DNA from: Dysidea avara
Taxonomy: Eukaryota; Porifera; Demospongiae; Dictyoceratida; Dysideidae
DNA length: 64,000 nt
Reading direction: 5' to 3'
Assembly: GCF_963678975.1 (NCBI RefSeq)
Contig: NC_089279.1
Coordinates: 30,654,660-30,718,659, forward strand
Of this stretch, positions 22,150-59,200 are shown piece after piece; the first letter of the stretch is position 1; each line of letters opens with the position of its first letter. The translations under genes were made by a program, and so were the position numbers. The notes under the pieces are model-generated. The model was not told where the DNA came from. It did no database searches and saw only the letters and a program-made list of their open reading frames with translations.

Positions 22150-23060
22150 AAGGGTCTGTATGAGGTTTGGATTTTTCTGGCTAAAAATATCACCAAAGCC
22201 CAGTTTCACAATACCATCCTGGTGCCTTGGCAGTATTGGTTAGGCATATTCAAGCCCAAAAGTGCCTTCGCATGACCCTAATGCTTCCACTACAAAATTT
22301 TAATACTTTTTTATTCAATGGAATTATCTGACTGACTACCTACCTGCCTGATGCCTTCAGACAAGTGTAACTCGATAACGGCTACAGCTACAGGCTTGAC
22401 TTTTCACTGTTCAACATCGCTTCAGCTTGACAGGTGACTTTTGGCATACTACAGTACATACAATGCACACATCATGGACTTATCTTTGTCCTCCTTTACG
22501 TCCCATTTCTTTTTGCTGACAGCCCAAGGTGACGATTCACAGTAGTATCATGGCTTCCCTACATTTGTAAACAGGAAATGTCCATGTTTCCATGGTGACT
22601 GGATTGAATGCAGAGGCACTTATCCTACTATTCTTCATTTGTAATGCTGTGAAACAGGCTGAACATAGCTGAAAAGTAAAGTATAATGGCGACTTCACTT
22701 TTAAATCAGTAATTGATAGTTGGGGCCCGCGTTCAGTCAAAAATATTACCTCTGGTGCCATTCCTCTTTTTGATGTGATATGCACGGGTTCACCAGTTGT
22801 AATATAATGTTACAAAAAAAGTATACAAACAAGTATAAGGAAAAATTAAGATTTTTTAAGATTGAATAGGGATTATAGAAAAAAAGCAGAGAAACAAGGG
22901 AGGTTACCAACACCTGCAGATATACTAGTGGACATTTAATCCCTAAATACCCCTAGGGATTAAATGTCCACTAGTACATCTGCAGGTGTAGGCAACCTCC
23001 CTTGTTTTCCTATTTTTATCTATGACCCCCTAATCAAACTTAAAATTCTAATTTTCCCTT
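22150..23060 (+). repeat. R1 plus H1 composite repeat
   Basis: Second plus-orientation copy. R1 landmarks occur at 22180-22740, and the H1 hairpin arms lie at about 22880-22935 and 22950-23010. Confidence 0.7.
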
Positions 23061-23708
23061 ATACTTTATAAATGAATGGGCTTCGATTATCCAAACTTTT
23101 TGACTACCTGAACAGGGATTTGACTTGAAAATCAAATTATTTACCCATATGGGCATGACTAGTGATCAAATTCCCGTGTAGCATGGCTTTAGGAAACAGG
23201 ACATTATTATTATCCAAAAATGTGCAGCCTCAGCTTGAGGATTAATGTACATGTATAACATACATACAATATAATTTACAATACGATTGATTATGGAGAT
23301 ACTGATTGGACTCTCCTTACTTTGGGCCATATTCGTAGTCAAAAAACTGAAAGGAAAAGGAAAATCAAATATACGAAGCTTGTCTTGGGTTGGGTAATCG
23401 AGGAAGCACTGTGCTAGCCAAACATAACGAAACATTAACTTATTGTGGTTTACTGCCATTAATGCTGTTGCTGTTGGCTTTCAACTAGGACACATGAAGC
23501 ATCAAAGAACATGGTTTACTGTTGCTACAAGTCATGTGTTGCAGAAGATAGAGATACTCTAGTGATATGGTGTTGTGTGCTAGTTGTGCTGCTAGGCTAG
23601 ACATATATATGGTATTTGATATTTAATTAAGTTGTGTATCAATGGTTTAGTGGTGGACACAAGCCAAGCCAAAAGTAAACTGTGAGATTTTAAGGTTTCT
23701 GAGTAGTG

Positions 23709-24382
23709 TCAGGCTCAGCCAAGGGGTAGTTGGTGGACACATACACGGACGCAGACATTTTCAAAAAGCATTTTTACATTTATATAACAGTTAGTTTTCA
23801 TACCTAACGCTGTTTTTACAGCAGCATCCGCTTCCAGACCCAGGAGTCAATCTTGTCATAGCGCTTATCCATATATAAGCGCATGTGCGAAGGATACACT
23901 AGCACATTAAAGACCATATAGTGTTGTATATGCGCTCTAGAAATCTAATTCAGAGCCACAGAGATTAATCTAGCATGTCCCAACCTAATCTCGTAGGCCA
24001 GGTCCTTGAAACCCTCCAAACTTGGTATAAGCGCCTGTGCCTTATGCTAAAAGGGGTAAGATTGTGGATTTGGCCTGCTAAGCTAAGTTGCATGGGGCAT
24101 ACAAGCTAATCTCTACAACTATATAACCCTGTATTAGACTTCAGAGCATGTGTACAGCACTATGTGGTCTTTGGCATGCTGTGGAGTGCTGGTCTAGTCC
24201 TTCACACGTGCGCTTATAAATGGATAAGTGCTATGACAAGATCGACTCCTGGGTCTGGAAGTGAATGCTGCTGTAAAAAAAGCATTAGGTATGAAAAATA
24301 ACTGTTATATAAATGTGAAAATGCTTTTTGAAAATGTCCGTGTCCGACCGTATCCACCTTTTCCAACTACTCTCAGCCAAGG
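23709..24382. mobile_element. Foldback element with long terminal inverted repeats
   Basis: Inverted arms of roughly 150 bp: 'cattttcaaaaagcattttt' and 'gacccaggagtcaatcttgt' on the left match the complements of 'gaaaatgctttttgaaaatg' and 'acaagatcgactcctgggtc' on the right. A single-copy core sits between about 23880 and 24210. No transposase is seen. Confidence 0.75.
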
Positions 24383-25604
24383 GTAGGTATAAACAGTGAA
24401 CATAGGATCCAAGGACCCGGGGAGATTCAACTTTTCATGGAATTTTACATACTTCACAATGTTAATATACATTTTGTGCTTTTACTACTACACACCTGCT
24501 AGTAGTCTCAGTGGCCAATCTCACATGGTCAATCCACTTTCTGTCCATTGCAATTGCATACACTGTGTTAGAAATAACAAGCGCCTCTGAAATTTGACTG
24601 CAGTAAGCTACTCGTGCTGCACAAAGAGTGCACTAGCCACCAGTTAATATAAAGTTCAGTGCACATGAAAATGGCTTCAGTGAAGCAATTACTACAAGGT
24701 ACACCAGCAGCTCGATAAACCACGTAGCACACGAAAGTAACAACCTGTTAGAAACTAGCCCTTGATTAGTACTACAGTTACTGAAGGTGTGAAGAATGAG
24801 TGGCCTACGAGGCACTAATAATTTCTGAGTGCAAAGAACTGACGTGTGGGTTGACTGTGCACACAACTGTTTGGTCCTTAAAGGGTTTAGAGCGGTGACA
24901 ACTAATTTAAGTGTTTGCTGTAGGGAAATACTGCCAAAATGGGAGACTCAGCCAGATCCTTTAATACAACAATCATTTATTGAGAACGTAATTCAGAGTT
25001 ATAATGATAGTTGTTTTCCAGGAATAGAACCCAAAATACAATGGAAACAGAATATATGTTTCAATCAGCTTTTACACCATTCAAAACCATGAAACATTTG
25101 CACTAGACTTGTACTATAGACATGTTAGAAACCATTTTTATAACACCTAGCAGAAAGTTTTATTTAATACTCATCGAGCAGCATGCATACTTTGTTGAAT
25201 CCATCTACTGTAGCCAAATCACATCTTAGAATTGCTTCTAGTTATTGTGTTTGGAATGACTTATTGTACTCATCAGTTGTAAGCGGACCGACGTGTTAAT
25301 ACATGTAGTAACCATTTTTCACAACAAAGAGTAGTGTAGACGCACAATGAAAACGTATGCTGTGGCGATTAAATAAAATGTTGGCATGAATAATTTCTAA
25401 AATGTTTATAGGTATATAGAAAGGTCTACTATAGATTTGTAATGGCCGTGAATAGTGTATTAAAACAATTTTAAAGTAGGTGTGCATGCTATGTAATTGG
25501 TTCTGTTATAGTATACGAGTTTTCCAGACTGTTTTACAGAAGCAATAAAGACTCCAGGCTTGGGATGGTCATTATTATGTAATGTTACAATAATATTGAC
25601 TTAC

Positions 25605-25745
25605 TTTAAGGTAGCTGGTCCTGAGGTCCAGGTTACAATACATGTATATTCTTAATCATTCCATACTCTGAGAACTTGTCGTACACATCATCTTCCTGAG
25701 CTTCCTCATGTACTCCAGTGACAAACAAGATCCAACCCTCTATTG
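25605..25745 (-). pseudogene. RBM8A: RBM8A exon 3 (first half of RRM, frameshifted)
   Basis: The acceptor is 'catcgtag' and the donor 'gtaagt'. It reads [19 protein letters not shown] then [14 protein letters not shown], then breaks: about four extra bases at 25635-25640 precede NLDLRTSYLK in another frame. Exon length 141 nt is one base too many for the flanking phases, which independently confirms the shift. Confidence 0.85.
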
Positions 25746-26208
25746 CTACGATGAGAAAAAGTGTTAATAGTGGCCACATCTTGTTAACCCTATATTGTTT
25801 ATTTGTGAATTTACCTTAATGGTTTCCTTTATACTATTGAACTTGATGACTTATAAAATACAATGGTACATAGCGGTTTGTCTCTTAAGTCATTGCTATG
25901 ATTACAAATTACCTGCATGGGCAGAGCACCAATATTTGTGGAGCTACAGCATATCATTAAGGAATATTTCAAGGCATATTTTGGCATTGACTATGATTAA
26001 ATGTCTGCATGAAGATTGTTTTGTGCCTGCAACTGAGACAAGTCCCAGCTGTAACAAGCATTGTCAGTATTGACGTCAGTATTGACATACATGTTGCAAA
26101 TATTTGTTTAGAAACAGTATACCATCAAGGATGCTACAGGTATACTACTGCAATAAACCATTTACTGCTACTTAACAGACAAGCACAACAATTATAAGAT
26201 CAACTAAC

Positions 26209-26298
26209 ATCTCAAGACTCCACCAGTAGGTCCTTCATCAACTACATCTGATACACCTCGACCCTTCTTCCTAGTAGCCTTAGCCTTCATGGCTGATA
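26209..26298 (-). pseudogene. RBM8A: RBM8A exon 2 (basic N-terminal region)
   Basis: Encodes VSAMKAKATRKKGRGVSD and an acidic stretch ending GPTGGVLR, like the KAKKRKGRG region of Y14. The in-frame Met could serve as an alternative start that bypasses the damaged exon 1. Confidence 0.8.
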
Positions 26299-26700
26299 CT
26301 ACATAAAAATACAGCCAACCATATGTAAAGTACACATAACACAATCAATGACTCATTTCTGAGCAGTTTGTCAATATCTAGTTATGCAGTGATGTATGAT
26401 AACCACATCCCATTCTCTCCCAATACATTGAATGGCAGTGTTATGAAATGGTGTGCAAGTATTATAATGTGTTGTCAAATAATAAACTTTCTTCACCTTC
26501 CAAGTTCTTAAGAGTTCATAAAAAAATTAAATTTTTAACGCTAGCATATAAAACACTTAGCTATGCACGATCATTCTGCATAGACTGATTACAATCTATG
26601 CATTTTGCAATACACGTGCGCTTTGATAATTCCTACAGTATAATCTCTCTACCAGAGTTTATTTTGCTACTCAAAAAGTTTTTAGTTTATAACGACTAAC

Positions 26701-26911
26701 CGTCATCGTAATCGCCTTGCTTGAATTCATCGTAGTTGGCTTCTAGTCTCGCGTGGCCAGACCCTTTCCGCGCAGCCGCTCATCGATAGGAAATTATAAG
26801 CGCCGCTCTACTTGTAGCGCGGCGCTTATAATTTCCAATCGATAAGCGGCTGCGCGGAAAAGGTCTGGCCACGCGAGACTAGTTGGCTTCTACTTCTAAC
26901 TCGCCCGCCAT
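26701..26911 (-). pseudogene. RBM8A: RBM8A exon 1 interrupted by a MITE
   Basis: ATG at 26911-26909 opens MAGELEVEAN, and the element starts at once and makes a TAG. Beyond it the frame resumes as EANYDEFKQGDYDD and reaches donor 'gttag'. The element plus duplicated target adds 147 nt (49 codons), so frame is kept but stops are added. Confidence 0.8.
26745..26880. mobile_element. 136-bp palindromic MITE in RBM8A exon 1
   Basis: Arms are almost perfectly complementary: 'agtctcgcgtggccagacc' against 'ggtctggccacgcgagact', continuing through 'ccgcgcagccgct' and 'agcggctgcgcgg'. An 11-bp direct repeat 'agttggcttct' flanks it at 26734-26744 and 26881-26891. The GC content is far above that of the neighbours. 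Confidence 0.9.
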
Positions 26912-27019
26912 TTTTGACTACACCACTACTCTTTCTAAATAACGCATGTCGATGAATAAATTTTGATATCACGTGGATAATCACGAGACTGTCACATCAG
27001 AATCATTGGGAGAGTGGCG
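26912..27019. promoter_or_regulatory. 108-bp head-to-head intergenic region, putative bidirectional promoter
   Basis: Separates the RBM8A ATG (minus) from the gene B ATG (plus). It contains CACGTG at 26970-26975 and TCACGAGACT at 26981-26990, 30 bp before the collagen ATG. Gene C has both motifs in the same order before its ATG (55909-55914 and 55932-55941). No clear TATA box. Confidence 0.5.
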
Positions 27020-51380
<24,361 letters not shown>

Positions 51381-54172
51381 CTATTCTACATAATATACCT
51401 TCCCTAGACTTGGTGTGTGCTAGTTGCATTATGTAGTGTACTAGCTGTGAATAGTGGTTGCATTCTTTCTTTACAGCTATAGGGCGTGTGATTTTTATGA
51501 CTACTACTACATTAGCTATACAGAATAATGTATACAGTTACATAGATGTTTGTTTGTGCTTTATTTCAAATTTTTTTTTGTAAAAAAGTTTTTTGCAAAT
51601 TAACTATAAATTTTACATGTGGGGACCTAACGTGCACATCTGTGTTACGTACATAATACAGGAGAATGTGCTGGTATCAGTGAATATTATTACAACAGCT
51701 GTTTGCTATAAATATGACCAAAAAGTAACCTGTTTTGTAGTGTGCGTTATATGAAATAACATGGCTTTTCAGGCACCAGCACGAAAATGAGTAAGTGTTA
51801 TACGTTTATATATATATACACCAAGTGTTTATAGCGTGCATATGGTATATCTAATGAATACTGATCATGACTTTCTGTAACCTGACAGACCGTGGCTATT
51901 ACATGTGTAAAAATACAGCATTTAAAATGACAGGTTTAGTGCTAACATGCGACTCGTCATTGCAGTGCATGTGTGTGTGTGTGGAATTGTGGATTAAAAC
52001 TAGGTCGTAATGCTGCTAATACGCCATTTCTTCAATTTCCAAATTTCTGTTCTGCAGCCCAATGTTCTGATTGGAGCTTTTCTAGGCCTGAAGAATTCAA
52101 TACAGCACAAATGACAAGAAATTTAGCTTTTATTAGTTAACAAGACCAATTTTTGCAGGAGAAACATTCACCTATAGTATTTTTAGTTTTTAAAGAAACA
52201 TTTGTAGCCCCAGAGCAGTGCTGTTTAAACCATACACCTCCTTGTACAAGAATTTTTAAGGTATTGAGATATGATTCCTGTGATATAATGACAATAAAAA
52301 AGGGCTACTTGTGGCTAGTTGTAGTTATGCATGTGTGCATTTATTTACAGTTCACCATTTGACGAAAACACAGCATAATTCATATATAAATTCTGACTGT
52401 ATTTATTCCGTCTATGTTTAGGTGTTGGAGCTAGTAGTCCAAAAATTCTATCTTGGCTCAAATAAAAACAGACCACAGCCCCCAATAGTGAATAACATTA
52501 GAGTCATTTATAAATTTGAGGTTTGTTTAGTCTCATTATAGGGAGTTTTTAAAAATAGTTGTTCCAATACTGAATAAAGACGGGGTTAGAATAGGTAGTA
52601 TTGGAACACTATTTTTGCTGTGAAAGTACCTCAAGATTTAATATTGTGATAGCTATTTTTCAAAAATTTCCACTTGTCCACTTTGGTGGCCTGTTGCATT
52701 ATTGGACTTCAACAATTTTAATCTTGATAGCAAATTGTAATTATTTAACATAGGAATGTAAGGCAACTTTAAACAGTTGTTTTTCTTTTTAAACTTTCAA
52801 GCTTATAATCTTATAATATATATATATAACTGCTTCCAGATCTCAACTCTTTTTACAATTTTTAGTCCAATGTTTAGTTTAATACAATCTCATGGTATCT
52901 ATTAGACATGAATATCCCTGGGTACCATCCTCCTGACCCTCTTTGCTGTACATGCTGACTGTATACTTCACACACTGGTGAGAACTCTCTGTATACCACT
53001 CCACTGTCACTATATATAACTCCTTGGACATTACTAGTCTAAATCATGACAATAATTTATACAGAACAATAGCAGATACTCAACTTCCCAGTGAATTAAT
53101 GTAGATCGATTAACTACATGCTTACATTTCTAGTACATCATACCTTAATACATGCACATTAATTTCCCAAGTAAGAAATTCACACACTAATTTACCTGCT
53201 GACTAAAGCCACCCACAGTTGTCCGTAGCCCCATAAATGAGCATGCCCGCATAATCAGCTTTTAGATAATTTATTCTGTTGTACCATAAACCTTAATTGT
53301 GCCAAAAATTCTTGCTCTGTTAAATGCATTACCACAACAGTCACCTATCACTAGATGATGATAATAAGCCATATGTATAGGCCTGCCGGAGTCAAATATA
53401 CTCAAAATGTTGCTTAAAATGCTTTCAGGAAATTTCCATTCAGTATACCCATTATATGCTTGCATTATGCTTCTTGGTTAACAACATTTCTTGTACTTAT
53501 CTTGGAGCATTAGAGTATTTCACTACAAAGTGACTGTTCTATTAGAGAGTATCGATCTAAGGAACTACGTACAATGCACATTGTTGTAGTTTGCAGTTTC
53601 CTCTGACTGCTCTATTAGGGAGTATCGATCTGTTTTCATGGAATTAAGCTCCATATAGTTTAAAATATCCACCTAATATGCTAGCATTATGCTGGCATAG
53701 CACTCCCTGACTCCAGCCTATTATGCTTTTTATTATGCTGGCATATTTAACGCAGGCCTAGCCATATGTCTAGTAAGCATGATAAAAAGTTCACTATAAT
53801 CATAGCCATGCACTCAGGGAATTTTATGAACACACGTCTATAGCTAATGCGATATCTTATAAATTAAATTGTCAGTCATAAAGCTGTTACCCCACGGTAC
53901 TTAGACTAACTATCATTGTATAGCTATAATCATTCTGTTTGAATTTGACATAAGTGGCATCTGCAGTATTCTGCACTTCCAGGGGCATGCTAGGATAGGT
54001 TTCAAATTGCAGTATATAATTATACTCATTATATTTTAATGTTGCAGGGTAATTCTCAAGGCACACCCCTTAGTCACCGAAAAACCTCTAACAATAATAT
54101 TGTAAATTAAATTTGTCAAATATAAGAAAGGAGTGTAGCCATAGATAGTATATTCTACGGTATGTAGAATAT

Positions 54173-54503
54173 ACCAGGGGCGGATCCAGAGTTTGGAAAG
54201 AGGGGGGGCACCTTTCTGAAAACCAGTTGAAGACCAAAAAAAAAAAAAAAAAAAACAAACAAAAAAAAAAAAAAAAGGTCACGACAATAATAACTAGTTA
54301 TTCTTACCATCTATATCACGTCTGTTATGTAAAATAAAATCCTATTTATAGCTTCATAGGTAAGCTACACTGCCTCATGAACATTGTGACTGCTTTATTA
54401 GAGTAATTGACTGCTCTATTAGAGTATCTCTATCTTGTATGCAATTTCTTGAAGGGGGGGGGGGGCATTTGCCCCAAATGCCCCATCCTGGATCCGTCAT
54501 TGT
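54173..54503. mobile_element. MITE with 'caggggcggatccag' ends
   Basis: Right end 'ctggatccgtcattg' pairs with the left end. It contains long A runs and 'ctctattagagtatctc', as does the related nested element at 6033-6321. Confidence 0.6.
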
Positions 54504-55899
54504 ATACTATCTGTAGTGTAGCTAAGTTTTCTTCAAAACCTAACCTTGGAGCTACTGTATTGTTGTCTTTTAATTCCTCTCTTTTCAGTTTTCTTTCTTT
54601 AAAATGTTTGTGAGTCTCAATCTTTATCATATTTTTTGGTTACTAGTGAGATTCTATTTGATCTATAGCTGGGGACTCAGGAGAACATTACCCCATGCAA
54701 TACCCCTTATAGCTGGAATGTGCTATGTGTGTTTCACACAAGAGAAAACTCTGCAATTGCACCCTTCACTGAAACTTTAATTTACCACACAAAACCCTTT
54801 CTTTGCTATTATACTATTCAGACATTAAGTTTCAATCATAAGACTATAGAGAACAAAGTACCTCAAATTATATTATTATGCTCATTTATTAACCAAAACA
54901 TTCATCTCTTCCCCACCTACTTTTCTTTGTGTTAGCTAGGGCTATAGTATTAAAAATAAGTTTTTAGCCAATGATTTATACATGAAAAAAAGGGCCAATC
55001 TTATTTTAAGAGTTTAAAAGTAGCTATGACTATAGATTGTGAGGCAATTTCATTCAATTCAAATGATGAACCACAAAAAAAACACTTTGTCACGGTGAGA
55101 TAGAATAGCTATTGTAGTTGAGGCAAATAGTAGACTGTACAAGACTTGTATACAGTCTACTATTTGCCTCGTACAGTCTACTATTTGCCTCAACTGAAGA
55201 CAAAGCATACAACTTTATAGATTATCCTGTGGTGTATGTTGCCCCACAAGATGTATAGTATCTTATATTCCCTGACTTTTCTTTTAATTTTACCTAATAT
55301 ATTAGATGCTACTGTGCTCAAAAGTTTAACCCATTATTATACCCATAATTATGATACCTTATTTCCCATGCTTTTTGAATGGATATAATAGCTACTTTAC
55401 TTTGACTTGCATGGAACTGTGTAAAAGTATAATTTCCAATGACTTAATTCAATTTGGCTGCTTTGTGCATTACATGCAGTGTAATGTGTATAATGTGCTC
55501 TAATAAAACAGCCGTATCAACGCTATCTGCATGCATGCATGCATGTCTGCTGTATTACATGCATGCAGTTACTGACTATTGTATTACAATAGATTGACAT
55601 TAATTTTTACAGTGAACTAATACAACTGGTTGGTTATTCTGCCTATTATTGTGCTTGCATGATGCTTCAAATTCAAAGCACTTAAGATTATGCCAGAATA
55701 ATTAGGCTGCATGGCCAGTATATAGCTACTTCATCACTTGTGGCTAATAGCCGCTTTGAAAACTATTAGTGCTTGCATATAGTTTGGCAGCTATAACTTG
55801 TATAACTTAGACATTTCATAGGAGATTCCTGAACTCCCTGATCTATAATTCATCCACATTATGTATCTCTGCACTACTGTATTGCACAATAATGCAAGG

Positions 55900-55973
55900 C
55901 GTGCTGTGCACGTGAGCTAGGTCGCACTGAGTCACGAGACTTGTTTATGAATAAGCTTAATAATTTGTGGGCG
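55900..55973 (+). promoter_or_regulatory. Upstream motifs of gene C shared with gene B
   Basis: CACGTG at 55909-55914 and TCACGAGACT at 55932-55941 lie 65 and 33 bp before the ATG start base. In gene B the same two motifs lie 50 and 30 bp before the ATG. Confidence 0.45.
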
Positions 55974-56225
55974 ATGTCTGATAAGAAAGGATATTCGGTG
56001 CTGCCTTACATGAATGCGATTCTATCGCTACTCAGTATTACTTTGTTCGTGATGTCTAGCTGGTATTTCCAGTCCGTGATAAGTACACAGAAAGAACAGC
56101 TGTTGCAACTGATTGATCGCCAGATTGAAATAGACAGTCAGGTTGCCATGTTGTTGAAAGACAGGCAGTCAAGTGTAAGGGCCGCTAAGAGGGAAATTCT
56201 GCCAGAAATACCTACCGATGCAAAA
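55974..56225 (+). CDS. Gene C exon 1: type II transmembrane anchor and stalk
   Basis: 84 codons to donor 'gtaagt', phase 0. The tail [12 protein letters not shown] is nearly identical to gene B, then comes a hydrophobic helix ([15 protein letters not shown]) and a Gln/Leu-rich stalk ending near a basic site (AAKRE). ATG 55974 is favoured because it matches the gene B start; ATG 55947 is possible. Confidence 0.85.
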
Positions 56226-59200
56226 GTAAGTGTTAATAGCCAGATCCGAGTCAGTGCCAGCATGCCACTGTACACAGGTTCTAATAGTTCTTGCGCGTCG
56301 ACAGTTTTAAAGCAGAAGTCACGTGTGGTAATTATAGTTTGAAGTTCAAAAATGAATTGATTTGATTGGTCAAAACCCTATGCACGTGATTTCACTGGTT
56401 TTTGTTGTCGTGCAAGAACTATTAGAACCTGTGTACGTGCAATTGAATCAGGCGGGTAGGGGTCACGTGTGGTATAGGTAAGAAGTCAAAAGCCTGTAAA
56501 AACATGTCCTCATCATGTGTTTACTAACTTTACTGAACCCATTGTCTTAAAAATTACATTCAGAAATAGTCTATGGTAGGAGTTCAATCAAATATGTGAC
56601 CAAATCTTGGAAAACCTACCTTTTGGGCACAAGCAAACTTTTTGGGAAAACTAAAATGAAAATTTTTTAAATTAATTTTTTTGCATATTTGGATAAAGCA
56701 ACTATTAAACCTTAAGCTTCTTGCTGTGAAGTTTCACACCCATAGCTTCTTTTTCCTAGGAGATATGGATGGTTATATCAGACCATGTAGTAATTTCACA
56801 TGAGTGGGACAACAATTAACTTACAAATTGGGTGATTTGTTCAGGTGTTGGAATGGCTAAAATTTAGTCTTAGACAATGATATGAGCCATTTAATTGTAG
56901 AAAAGCACCAAGAATATTTCATTAAACTATCAGAAATGTCTTTTAAAGTATTTTAGATGATAAGAATGGAATTATTGGTAAACAAAGTGATTTGTCACCA
57001 TTTGTCACCCTTAATCACTCACAGAACCATAAAAGTTAGTTTGTAATGTATAGGACAGAAAATTATCTATATCTCAGGAATGCTATTAAGCTGAAATTTT
57101 AACACAAGATAGATGAGCACCCAGTACCTCATTTAGGCTATAAAACAGAAAATTGACCAATGTGCCAAAAGGTAGGTTTTCTATGCAAGATCAGGTCACA
57201 TATTCAATCCCAGATCTAGAATGTTAATTTCCTTTAGGGGGTGCATTGCATGCCCCCCCCCCCCCCTAGAAATTTCATGCTTTCCATTTTGCATATTTAT
57301 TCATATGTGTCCCTATGAAATGTAAAATTTGAAATGTGTAGTATTCACAGTTGGGATAGTTACTTCAGAAAAGTACCTAGTTACTAGTTACACATTACTT
57401 TTATCCCATGTAACTTCGTTACAGTTACAGTTACTTTTCAAAAGGTAACTAAGTACTCTAGTTACTAGTTACTTTTGTAGTATAAATTATGACTTGTTTT
57501 TAGCTTTTGTAGCATGAATTTTGCACATAAATGTATCATTAGAGATGCAATACATATGTGCTGCACTTAAAAAAAACAATTCTGTTGCTCTTTTAGGTCG
57601 GTTTTAACTAATGCTACGTCTGTTACTCAAGCTGAATCATAGAGAACAGTACACAGAATCTGTCTACTTAATGTGGCTGTAGCATATATGACACTAAAAT
57701 TGAAGTGCACTTGCTTTTGAAGCATAATTAGTTATAGTTACAATGTGACTATTATAATTAGTTATTATTGTAACTTAGTTACTTTTCAAACAATCACTCC
57801 TAGTTACAAGTTACTAGTTACAAAGCAAATAACTAGTTATATTACTAGTTACTTTAAAAGTAATCTGTTACGTAACTTAGTTACAAAAGTAACTAGTTAC
57901 CCCCAACTCTGGTAGTATTGCAGGTATATGTGAACAACTACTGGTATGAAAAAATTTTTAATTACACAGATGCAGGCATCTTTCTCAGACTTTTTCCCTA
58001 CTAAACCACCATGTTCATGTAAAAATGGATCTGAAGGTCCATCTGGTCCTCCAGGCTTACCTGGTCCAAAAGGTGATCGTGGGTACTATGGAGATAAAGG
58101 TACTTTGATAAACTTCTGCTATATGTAAAACCATTTGTGTATGCACATACATGTATAGGCTCTAAAGGTGACCGTGGATACACAAGTGCTCCAGGTAAGT
58201 AAATGCATTGTGCAAGTCATGTAGGTGAAACTAGTTTGCATTATATTATTGTCAAATGTGTTTAACATTATACGCTTAAAAGGAGCACATGGATACACTG
58301 GTCTACCGGGTAACTGATTAATCTTGTAGCTCATAAACTACATACAGATTAAAGCAATATAAAAGAGTGGAGGATAGGGCTAGGAAAGCCGGGTCTACTG
58401 TAGACATAAACGTATGAAAATTCTCAGTACAAACATAACTATCTCCATTAATATTGTCTAACTACCAAAAGTCTGTAGCTTTCACTCTGATTACCTGCAG
58501 TCACAAAGGTTTGGGTTCCACAAACCAAATTTCAACTTTACATACAGTTGCATTGTCTGTTGTCCCAACATCTAATCAGTTATTTTGGAGGGGGAATTGC
58601 TATCGGGGTGAAATTGTGAATCTGTAATTTCCTCATATTTGGCATTCAGGTTACAAAACCTGGCTAGTAGAAATTTCATTACACTATAAAAATATTACTA
58701 CTTCTGCCACAGTGCATACTCACTATTTTTAAGTAGTGACCGGGTGACCATCAGTATTAAAACAGTAAGTATTTTGACCTTCACAACCTATACCATGATC
58801 AGTGATAATTTGGCTAAACAACTTAATTTTGACGAATCAGCATGCAAAGCAAGTTGCAATTGACAGACAAAATTTTGGCAAATTTACCATGTAGTTAATA
58901 TGGAACTATATACTGAATATACCTGATTGGCGAATAAAGTTTGGCGAAATTCCTCGATTTGCCAAATTCGTTAAACTAGTTACTTCAAACTTTAGTCATT
59001 TACGGTAATTCAAATTCTCCAATATTATGTGCTAGGGGCCCTCCAATTATGCTGGCATAATTATGAGCATAATAGGTGCCTGAAAGCATTGAGCATAATG
59101 CTAGCATAATAGGAAGAATATTTCAGCCATACTACAAATCCTTGATGGTTAAACTACATAATCACAGAAAAAGATCAATATACTCTATAATAGAACAGTC

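Larger units (their letters stand above)
19398..26911 (-). pseudogene. RBM8A: RBM8A/Y14-like exon-junction-complex gene, disrupted
   Basis: Four minus-strand exons match the RBM8A (Y14) family as I know it: 26911-26701, 26298-26209, 25745-25605 and 19534-19398. Phases agree (1, 1, 0), with donors 'gttag', 'gttagt', 'gtaagt' and 'gttag'. Y14 pairs with MAGOH in the exon junction complex and acts in mRNA export, localisation and nonsense-mediated decay. The RRM reads [20 protein letters not shown], then [10 protein letters not shown], then [15 protein letters not shown] and [16 protein letters not shown]. Two lesions are present. A 136-bp hairpin transposon in exon 1 adds stops after ten codons. 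About four extra bases near 25635-25640 shift the frame inside the RRM. The Arg/Ser-rich last exon was not found. It could be a decaying copy, a bad haplotype, or an assembly error at an essential gene. Confidence 0.8.
51381..55973. other. Intergenic region between collagen genes B and C
   Basis: The first 600 bp are paralogous to the gene A 3' flank. A MITE with 'caggggcggatccag' ends lies at about 54173-54503 and a nested three-arm hairpin at about 55112-55197. Otherwise AT-rich with no gene seen. Confidence 0.55.
56226..57969. other. First intron of gene C, made mostly of MITEs
   Basis: Three elements fill it: 56274-56432, about 56592-57210 and about 57350-57912. The first lies only about 50 bp behind the donor. 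Confidence 0.65.

Noticed and set aside
26745..26880. The RBM8A exon 1 MITE as a spliced introner
   Set aside because: I tested donors and acceptors around both target copies. No GT/AG pair restores the frame, because the target lacks AGGT, unlike the gene B element.
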